A stretch of DNA of 64,000 bases from Micromonospora siamensis (GTDB lineage Bacteria > Actinomycetota > Actinomycetes > Mycobacteriales > Micromonosporaceae), in assembly GCF_900090305.1 (NCBI RefSeq), contig NZ_LT607751.1, positions 4,092,001-4,156,000 on the forward strand, in the 5' to 3' direction. The notes beneath the pieces are model-generated. The model was not told where the DNA came from. It saw nothing but the letters and a program-made list of their open reading frames with translations, and made no database searches. A program made the position numbers and the translations under genes. Within the stretch, counting starts at the first letter, position 1. Each line of letters starts with the position of its first letter. Positions 58,255 through 64,000 of this stretch are shown piece after piece.

Positions 58255-58938
58255 ATGGCATCGACGCTTACCGAATCGACGGACCCCTTCTGCCTGCGCT
58301 GCGGGGAGAGCGCCGAGCTGCTGCGCGGGCATCCGTGGCGGCGGTTCGTGGTGCTGGGCGACAGCGTGGCCGAGGGGCTGTGCGAGCCGGTCGACGGCTA
58401 CCCGGACCTCCAGTGGGCGGACCGGATCGCCGCCGAGCTGACCGCCGCCCGCCCCGGCCTGGCGTACCTGAACCTGGGCCGGCGCGGGCTGCGGGCGCAC
58501 GAGGTCCGCGCGGCGCAACTGGCCCCGGCGCTGGCCTTCGGCCCCGACCTGGCGTTGGTGGTCTGCGGCGGCAACGACGCGTTCAGCCGGGCGTACGACC
58601 CGGACGCGGTCGACGCGGAGCTGGCCGCGATGATCGGCGAGCTGCGGGCGGCCGGCGCCGAGGTGATCACGGTCGGCATGTTCGACGTCTCGCACAGCCC
58701 GGCCGTGCCGCCCGCCCTGCGCGCCGGCCTGGGCGAGCGGATGCGCCTGCTGGCCGACCGCACGGCCGCGCTGGCCGACCGGCACGGCGCCCTGCACGTG
58801 CACCTCACCGACCATCCGCTGGTCGCCGACCCGTCGCTCTACAGCAGCGACGGCCGGCACGGCAGCGCCCGCAGCGACGCCATCGCCGCGGCGGAGACCG
58901 TCCGCCGCCTCGGCGCCCGCCTCACCGCGGGCCGCTGA
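58255..58938 (+). CDS. Cytosolic SGNH/GDSL hydrolase
   Basis: A 227-residue esterase without signal peptide. A C-x-x-C pair (FCLRCGESAEL) precedes the domain. The nucleophile is in FVVLGDSVAEGL, Gly in LNLGRRGL, Asn in VVCGGNDAFS and the closing D-x-x-H in SSDGRHGSARSD. Substrate unknown. The ATG at 58255 follows a leaderless -10 box. Convergent with the ATP-grasp gene across a GTTGA-type hairpin. Confidence 0.88.
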   Translation: MASTLTESTDPFCLRCGESAELLRGHPWRRFVVLGDSVAEGLCEPVDGYPDLQWADRIAAELTAARPGLAYLNLGRRGLRAHEVRAAQLAPALAFGPDLALVVCGGNDAFSRAYDPDAVDAELAAMIGELRAAGAEVITVGMFDVSHSPAVPPALRAGLGERMRLLADRTAALADRHGALHVHLTDHPLVADPSLYSSDGRHGSARSDAIAAAETVRRLGARLTAGR

Positions 58939-58952
58939 CCCCCTCTACCAGA

Positions 58953-59013
58953 GTTGACCAAGGAGTTTGCGTCGCCGTGCAAGCCGATTCCTGACGCAAA
59001 CTCCTTGATCAAC
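58953..59013. terminator. 21-bp inverted repeat, GTTGATCA-type intergenic hairpin
   Basis: The arms 58953-58973 and 58993-59013 pair at 20 of 21 positions around a 19-base loop. Arm sequence and loop length parallel the hairpin at 38741-38801 (17 of 21 arm bases identical). It lies between convergent genes. Confidence 0.85.
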
Positions 59014-59023
59014 GAGGCCCGGG

Positions 59024-60376
59024 TCAGTCGGTGAGGAGGATGCCGGAAAGGAGGACACCTCGGGCGAGGTTGAGGACCTCGTCGCAGCCGGGGTAGCCGA
59101 CCCGGGCCAGGGCGCCCGAACCGGTGCGGCCGAACAGGTACGGGGCCAGGCTGTACGGGACCTCGGCGGTGACGGTCTCCCCGGTCTCGATCTGCACGAA
59201 GTCCATCGGCACCCGGTCGGCGTGGTGGTAGCGCTGCAGGATGTTCCCGCCCGCCTCGATGGCGGCGCGTACGCCGTCCTCCCAGGCGATCGGGCTCAGC
59301 TCCCGGCCGATGAGCACGCCGTGCCCGGCGGAGCCACCGGCCGGCTTGGCCACCAGGTCGTGCTGTTCGGCGAGGGCCCGGTCGAGCTGGTCGGCGGTGA
59401 GCACCACGGTGTGCGGGACGTACCGGCGGACCAGGGTGCGGTCCGCCTCGGCCAGCTGGTCGAGGTCCGCCCAGAGCCAGGCGAAGTTCACCTTGTTGCC
59501 GAGCAGCCAGGCGGCGGCGCTGACGAACATCGGCAGGGTGCCCGCGGCGAGCGCCCCGGCGACGGCGTCCAGGCCGGCGCTGGGGGTGACCCGGTTGGGC
59601 ACGAAGAGCCGGAACAGCGCGTCCACCGGCGCGCCGTCGACCACCAGCCGCCGCCGGTCGTCGAGGGCGGCCGCGGAGACCGGCCCGATGACCAGGTCGA
59701 TGCCGAAGTTCCGGGCCTGGTCGGCCAGCGGGGAGAGGATCCGGACGAACGTCTCCGGGTCGTCCAGGCCGGGATAGTCGGCGTCGAAGTCCATCAGCAG
59801 CGCCACCCGCGCGCCGTCGGGCAGGTCGAGGGTCTGCCGGATGGCGACGAACCGCTGGTCGAGCAGGGAGGGCGCGGGGTGCGCGCCGTCGAGCAGGCCG
59901 CGGTCGGCGTAGAGCTGCGCGTACCGCTGGATGACCGTGTCGGCGTCGAAGCCGCCGCCGAGGCTACTGTCGATGTTGTACTCGACGATGCACGGCGCCC
60001 CGCCGGAGAAGAGCACATCCGGCCGGTACGCGGCGAGCAGCCCCTCGTGCAGCGGCTCGTCCTCGTCGAGCAGCTTCGTCTCCCCCTGCGGCACGTCCAG
60101 CAGCCGGCGCAGCTCCCCGGCGGTGCCGGCCCGCCGCTGGCACGCCTCCAGGATGAGCTGGGCGATCCGGTCGCAGACCTCGTTGAGCTCACGGAACGCG
60201 TCGGCGGTGAACACCGGCGGCCGGGCCAGCCGCCACTGCTTGTTGTAGGTGGCCCGACCGTGGAAGACCTGCTCCCAGGCGGCGGCGCCGGCCGCCACCA
60301 TGCCGGTACGGGTCGCCTCGGGCAGCTGCGCCCACGCCTGGCCGAGGGGCGGCCACGAGTACTCCGGATCGATCAT
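59024..60376 (-). CDS. ATP-grasp-like protein
   Basis: A 450-residue protein. CIVEYNIDSSLGGGF (about 129-143) and HDLVAKPAGGSAGHGVLIGREL (about 342-363) resemble the E-x-N-x-D-S and the K-P-x-x-G-x-x-G-x-G segments of circularly permuted ATP-grasp ligases (glutathionylspermidine-synthase type). It would couple a carboxylate to an amine or thiol through acyl phosphate. Last gene of the five-gene operon ending here; its ATG overlaps the E1beta stop (ATGA). Assignment rests on motifs only. Confidence 0.6.
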   Translation of the reverse strand: MIDPEYSWPPLGQAWAQLPEATRTGMVAAGAAAWEQVFHGRATYNKQWRLARPPVFTADAFRELNEVCDRIAQLILEACQRRAGTAGELRRLLDVPQGETKLLDEDEPLHEGLLAAYRPDVLFSGGAPCIVEYNIDSSLGGGFDADTVIQRYAQLYADRGLLDGAHPAPSLLDQRFVAIRQTLDLPDGARVALLMDFDADYPGLDDPETFVRILSPLADQARNFGIDLVIGPVSAAALDDRRRLVVDGAPVDALFRLFVPNRVTPSAGLDAVAGALAAGTLPMFVSAAAWLLGNKVNFAWLWADLDQLAEADRTLVRRYVPHTVVLTADQLDRALAEQHDLVAKPAGGSAGHGVLIGRELSPIAWEDGVRAAIEAGGNILQRYHHADRVPMDFVQIETGETVTAEVPYSLAPYLFGRTGSGALARVGYPGCDEVLNLARGVLLSGILLTD

Positions 60377-61347
60377 GATGCGTCCTTCATGCTCAGTTGG
60401 ATGGCGGCGGTGAGCTGGTCCCGCCCCGGCTGCACGGCCCGGTCCAGGGCCGGTGCGAAGGGCAGCACCGCGCCGTCGGGGCGGGTGACCCGCCGGGGCG
60501 GGGCGGCCAGCCGCACCCGTTCCAGCACGCTGGTGATGATCTCGGCGGCGATGCCACAGGACCGGTTGGAGTCGTCCACGACCACCAGCCGCCCGGTGCG
60601 CGACACCGAGTCGACCAGCCCGTCGACGTCGAACGGGTAGAGGGTGCGCGGGTCGAAGACCTCCACCGACACCTGGCCGGCAAGCTCCTCGGCCACTGCC
60701 AGCGCGTCGTGCACCAGGTGCCCGACCGCGACCACGGTGACGTCGTCACCGGCCCGGCGCACGACACCGAGGCCCAGCGGAACCGGGGCCAACCCGGCCA
60801 GGTCCACGTCGTCCCGGACGTCCAGCGCACCGGCCGGGGCGAAGACCACCACCGGGTCGTCGCAGCGAATCGCCGACACCAGCAGCCCGTACGCGTCGGC
60901 CGGGGTGGCCGGCACCACCGTGGTCACCCCGACGTGGGCGAAGAGGCTGTACGGGTGGTCGGAGTGCTGCCCCGCCCAGCCGGTCCGCGACCCGGAACCG
61001 GGCACCAGGTAGGTGACCGGCACCGCGCACTGCCCGCCGGTCATCAGCGGGAACTTGTGCGCGTGGTTGACGATCTGCTCGAAGACCAGGAACAGCAGCG
61101 ACGGGATCTGGAACTCGATCACCGGCCGCAGCCCGGCCAGGGCCGCCCCGGTGGCGAAGCTGGTGAACGCCTGCTCCGACAGCGGGGTGTCGATCACCCG
61201 CTCCGGCCCGAACCGCTTGAGCAGCCCGGCGGTGACGTTCGAGGCGGCCACCCGGATGTCCTCGCCGAGCAGGAAGACGTCGGAGTCGCGGGCCAGCTCG
61301 TCGGCGAGCGCCCGGGTGAGCGCCTTGCGGTACGACAACCTGGGCAT
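60373..61347 (-). CDS. TPP-dependent dehydrogenase-type E1 beta subunit (biosynthetic context)
   Basis: A 324-residue E1beta. SYRKALTRALADELARDSDVFLLGEDI, RVIDTPLSEQAFTSFATGAALAGLRPVIEF, QHSDHPYSLFAHVGVTTVVPATPADAYGLL and DPRTLYPFDVDGLVDSVSRTGRL are canonical. It pairs with E1alpha immediately upstream (TGATG overlap). Unlike the bkd genes at 25-27 kb, no E2 follows; the next gene is ATP-grasp-like. It may therefore act as a stand-alone carboligase or decarboxylase. Confidence 0.9.
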   Translation of the reverse strand: MPRLSYRKALTRALADELARDSDVFLLGEDIRVAASNVTAGLLKRFGPERVIDTPLSEQAFTSFATGAALAGLRPVIEFQIPSLLFLVFEQIVNHAHKFPLMTGGQCAVPVTYLVPGSGSRTGWAGQHSDHPYSLFAHVGVTTVVPATPADAYGLLVSAIRCDDPVVVFAPAGALDVRDDVDLAGLAPVPLGLGVVRRAGDDVTVVAVGHLVHDALAVAEELAGQVSVEVFDPRTLYPFDVDGLVDSVSRTGRLVVVDDSNRSCGIAAEIITSVLERVRLAAPPRRVTRPDGAVLPFAPALDRAVQPGRDQLTAAIQLSMKDAS

Positions 61348-62315
61348 CAGCCACCTCCGGTTCGGGCGACCAGCCCGCTGGCGTACAGGTGGTCCAGGGC
61401 GCCGGCCGGGTCCGGGTGCGGGCCGGCGAGGGCGAACTCCACCGCCGCCGCCAGCGTCGCCTCGACCTCGGCGTCGACCTTGGCGCGCCGGTCGGCGGGG
61501 AGCCGGGCGCCCTGGATCACCACCGGATCCCGCTCCCGACCGGCCGCCACCTCCTGCGGCGGGCGGTAGTCGAGGCGTACCGAATGTTCGAAGGTGTGGT
61601 GGGCGTCGAAGCGGTAGGTGCGGGCCTCGACCAGCTCGGGGCCGCCGCCGGCGCGCATCCGCGCGACGGCCGCGGCGGTGACGTCGCGTACCGCCTCGGG
61701 GTCCTGGCCGTCGACGACGGCGGCCGGCATGCCGAACGCCTCGGCCCGGCCGGTGATGGTGCCGGCCACCGCGCCCCGCACGGGCATGGTGGTGGCGTAG
61801 CCGTTGTTCTCGCAGACGAACAGCACCGGCACCCGCCAGAGCGCGGCCAGGTTGAACGCCTCCAGCAGCATCCCCTCGTTGACCGCGCCGTCGCCGAAGA
61901 AGGTAGCCCCGACCACGTCGTCGTCGCGCCGCCGGCGCGCCCACACCGCCCCGGTGAGGATCGCGCCGGCGGCCCCGACGATCGCGTTGGCGCCGAGCAC
62001 CCCGACCGAGAAGTCGGCGGCGTGCATCGACCCGCCCCGGCCCCGGTTCGACCCGGTCTCCCGACCGCACAGCTCGGCCATCGTCCGGGCCGGGTCGGCG
62101 CCCTTGGCGAGCACGTGGCCGTGCCCGCGGTGGGTGCCGGTGACCAGGTCCGTCGGCCGCAGCGCCGCGCACACCCCGGCGGCGATCCCCTCCTGCCCGA
62201 GGTACGGGTGGATGCCGCCGACGATGTGCCCGGAGCGGACCAGCTCGATCGCCCGCTCCTCGAACCGGCGGATCAGCCGGACCGTCCGGTAGAGCCGGAC
62301 CGGGTCGTCGGTCAC
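61347..62315 (-). CDS. TPP-dependent dehydrogenase-type E1 alpha subunit (biosynthetic context)
   Basis: A 322-residue E1alpha of the acetoin/pyruvate type. [60 protein letters not shown], and the TPP motif [22 protein letters not shown]...ENN are present. GTG at 62315 overlaps the DUF3050 stop as GTGA. The absence of E2 and E3 in the operon argues against an ordinary dehydrogenase complex; E1 pairs in some antibiotic pathways transfer a two-carbon unit instead. Confidence 0.9.
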   Translation of the reverse strand: MTDDPVRLYRTVRLIRRFEERAIELVRSGHIVGGIHPYLGQEGIAAGVCAALRPTDLVTGTHRGHGHVLAKGADPARTMAELCGRETGSNRGRGGSMHAADFSVGVLGANAIVGAAGAILTGAVWARRRRDDDVVGATFFGDGAVNEGMLLEAFNLAALWRVPVLFVCENNGYATTMPVRGAVAGTITGRAEAFGMPAAVVDGQDPEAVRDVTAAAVARMRAGGGPELVEARTYRFDAHHTFEHSVRLDYRPPQEVAAGRERDPVVIQGARLPADRRAKVDAEVEATLAAAVEFALAGPHPDPAGALDHLYASGLVARTGGG

Positions 62316-63109
62316 CGGTCGCGCCCCTCCTTGACGGCCGCCAGGATGTCGTCCCAGAGCCGGGCCCGGGCGGTGAGCGCCAGGTTGACCGTGTCGGCGC
62401 ACTCCTGCCACTTGACGTCGTCGTCGCCGCACAGGTCGGCGAGCATCTGCATGGCCATCGGGGTGTGCTGCTCCCCGTCGACCTCGATGTGCCGCTCCAG
62501 GTAGTCGACGAAGGTGTGCAGCCGGCGGCTGCGTTCGTTGACCGCGACGACCTGGGTGAACATGTCGGGGATCAGGTCCTCGCGGCCGAAGGCGAACGCG
62601 GCGGCCTGGCAGTGCACCGGGGTCGACTCGATGATCTGCCAGGTGGTGGCGGCGAACCGGGCCGACGGTGCGGGCACGCCGGCCGCGGCCAGCGCCTCGG
62701 TGACGCCGGTGCCGGCGCGCAGCAGCTCGATCAGCGCGTCCACGGCGGTGGTGTCGGCGCCGGCCTCCCGCATGCCCCGCACGTAGAGCTCGAAGTGGCT
62801 GATGTAGCCCTCGCCGAGCTCGTCGCTCTCCTCCACCATCACGATGTCGTTGATCAGCCGGCGGCTGCCGGTCGGGCCGGTGGGGATCCACGGCACGGTC
62901 ACGCAGGTCAGCTGCCGCTGCAACGACTTCAGCAGGGACATGAAGTCCCAGACCGCGAAGACGTGGTGCTCCATGAAGGTGACCAGCGACTCGTGGGTGT
63001 CCAGGTTGGCGTAGAGCGGGTGCTGCACGACCGCTTCGCGGCGGTCGGTCACCGCCTGCTCCAGCCGCTCGATGCCCGGGTGGGTCCTTCCCCAGTCGTA
63101 CCGTGACAT
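62312..63109 (-). CDS. DUF3050 haem-oxygenase-like (probable diiron) protein
   Basis: A 265-residue helical protein matching DUF3050: [30 protein letters not shown] (47-61), [34 protein letters not shown] and [17 protein letters not shown] (about 204-220). Histidines and acids at E47/H48, E93-D96, H105, E205, H207, D211 and H215 could build a non-haem diiron site of the HDO superfamily. Such enzymes cleave C-C bonds or oxidise amines using O2. It lies 2 bases after the PhyH stop and overlaps the E1alpha start. Confidence 0.8.
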   Translation of the reverse strand: MSRYDWGRTHPGIERLEQAVTDRREAVVQHPLYANLDTHESLVTFMEHHVFAVWDFMSLLKSLQRQLTCVTVPWIPTGPTGSRRLINDIVMVEESDELGEGYISHFELYVRGMREAGADTTAVDALIELLRAGTGVTEALAAAGVPAPSARFAATTWQIIESTPVHCQAAAFAFGREDLIPDMFTQVVAVNERSRRLHTFVDYLERHIEVDGEQHTPMAMQMLADLCGDDDVKWQECADTVNLALTARARLWDDILAAVKEGRDR

Positions 63110-63111
63110 GT

Positions 63112-64000
63112 TCAGCCTCCCTGCGCGGCGCGGTGGCGCCAGATGACCGGGCAGTATTCGGGGTCCGCGTAGTCCGGCCGCCCGTCGTGGGTGCGGCGGA
63201 CCAACGCGTCGTGGTTGTAGCCGGCGAGGGTGCCGTCGGAGAGCGGGTACTCCCGCCAGGCGTTGTCGCCGTCCTGCAGGTGCAGCGAGATCGCCCGGCG
63301 GGGGCGGCCGCTGACGTTCGCGCCGCTGCCGTGGTAGGTGCGGCAGTGGTGGAAGGACATGTGGCCCTTCGGGATCACCATCGGGACCTTGCGGATCTGC
63401 GCGCCGTTGTGGGCCGCGTTCTCGGCCAGCATCTCCTCCAGCTGGTCGCGGTCGCGGTCGGCGAAGTGCCGCACCACGGTGTCGTCCGCGCCGATCTCGG
63501 ACCACCGGTGCGAGCCGTCGACCATGGTGATGGTGCCCATCTCCTCCCCGCAGTCGTGGAACGGGATGAAGGCGGTGAGCATCTTCTCCGACGACGAGGA
63601 CGCCCAGTAGTGCTTGTCGAAGTGCCAGGGCACGATGTTCGACGGCTCGCCGGAGATCGGCGGTTTCCAGATCAGCGTGGACTGGAAGACCCGGATCTCG
63701 TCGGCCCGGGCCAGCCGGGCGGCGACCGCCCCGATCAGCGGCTTGCGCAGGATCGCGCCGATCGCGTCGTGCTCGTGGTGCACGTAGTCGTTGTGCCGCT
63801 GCACGTCGCCCTTGGACGGGTCCCAGTACGCCAGCTTCGGCGGGCGTACCGGCAGCCGCCGGTCGCGGTCCCCGGCGTAGTAGCGGTCGGTGGCGGCGAC
63901 CAGGGCGTCCACCTCGTCGTCGGTGAGCAGCTTCTTCGACAGGTACCAGCCGTGCTCGGCGTAGTGCCGCACGTCGGTGTCGGAGGGAAGCAGCTCCTGC
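63112..64000 (-). CDS. PhyH-type Fe(II)/2-oxoglutarate dioxygenase (5' end outside window)
   Basis: The visible 296 codons run to the right edge with the frame still open, so the start is beyond it; a GTG at 63972 is internal in my view because in-frame coding continues upstream ([20 protein letters not shown] in outline). Iron ligands are H and D in [10 protein letters not shown] and the distal H in [17 protein letters not shown], with Arg for 2-oxoglutarate. [26 protein letters not shown] is the PhyH core. It hydroxylates or halogen-free oxidises a small molecule; substrate unknown. First visible gene of the operon. Confidence 0.85.
   Translation of the reverse strand, partial: QELLPSDTDVRHYAEHGWYLSKKLLTDDEVDALVAATDRYYAGDRDRRLPVRPPKLAYWDPSKGDVQRHNDYVHHEHDAIGAILRKPLIGAVAARLARADEIRVFQSTLIWKPPISGEPSNIVPWHFDKHYWASSSSEKMLTAFIPFHDCGEEMGTITMVDGSHRWSEIGADDTVVRHFADRDRDQLEEMLAENAAHNGAQIRKVPMVIPKGHMSFHHCRTYHGSGANVSGRPRRAISLHLQDGDNAWREYPLSDGTLAGYNHDALVRRTHDGRPDYADPEYCPVIWRHRAAQGG

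Overview
The window is GC-rich actinobacterial chromosome, most likely from Micromonospora or a close relative in the Micromonosporaceae. The reasons are very high GC at third codon positions, an Lsr2 nucleoid protein, a lon gene with an HspR-type HAIR operator, branched-chain dehydrogenase genes controlled by an Lrp/AsnC-type regulator, and many genes whose start codon sits 6-8 bases after a TANNNT-like -10 box (leaderless promoters). I see no rRNA, tRNA, CRISPR array, insertion sequence or phage module. This assignment is inference from sequence character, not a database match.

Layout. 1-6.2 kb: tail of a secreted sugar-binding or glycosidase protein, a 2H phosphoesterase, a deaminase, a NarL-type two-component pair, a membrane protein and a DEAD-box helicase. 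6.2-12.7 kb: a small secreted I36-like protein, Lon, Lsr2, a Gly/Asn-rich exported protein and a DUF2726-like protein. 12.8-20.4 kb: DICT/degenerate-GGDEF protein, iodotyrosine-deiodinase-like nitroreductase, metal-receptor protein, a stress cluster (UspA, CBS-BON, DoxX), FKBP isomerase, STAS protein and a beta-propeller protein. 20.4-30.3 kb: L,D-transpeptidase, beta-helix protein, the bkd operon (E1alpha-E1beta-E2) with its divergent regulator, and an acyltransferase-SGNH fusion. 30.3-39.1 kb: LigD-type polymerase, small proteins, phosphatase, ADP-dependent NAD(P)HX dehydratase, subtilisin, hemerythrin protein, metallophosphoesterase, and glyA behind a ZTP riboswitch.

39.1-48.3 kb is a candidate biosynthetic patch. 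One strand has P450, alpha/beta hydrolase, a 4-hydroxymandelate-oxidase-like enzyme and a hydroxyphenylglycine-type aminotransferase in a tightly packed operon. The other strand has an acyl/aryl-CoA ligase overlapping an MFS exporter. 48.4-58.9 kb is a loose mix of small, mostly monocistronic genes. It includes a lower-GC, gene-poor stretch (about 49.8-53 kb) with orphan hypotheticals and possible gene remnants.

59.0-64.0 kb is the most interesting part: an almost gapless operon running off the right edge. It encodes a PhyH-type iron dioxygenase, a DUF3050 haem-oxygenase-like (likely diiron) protein, a thiamine-diphosphate E1 alpha/beta pair with no E2 or E3, and an ATP-grasp-like protein. 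This looks like an uncharacterised small-molecule pathway.
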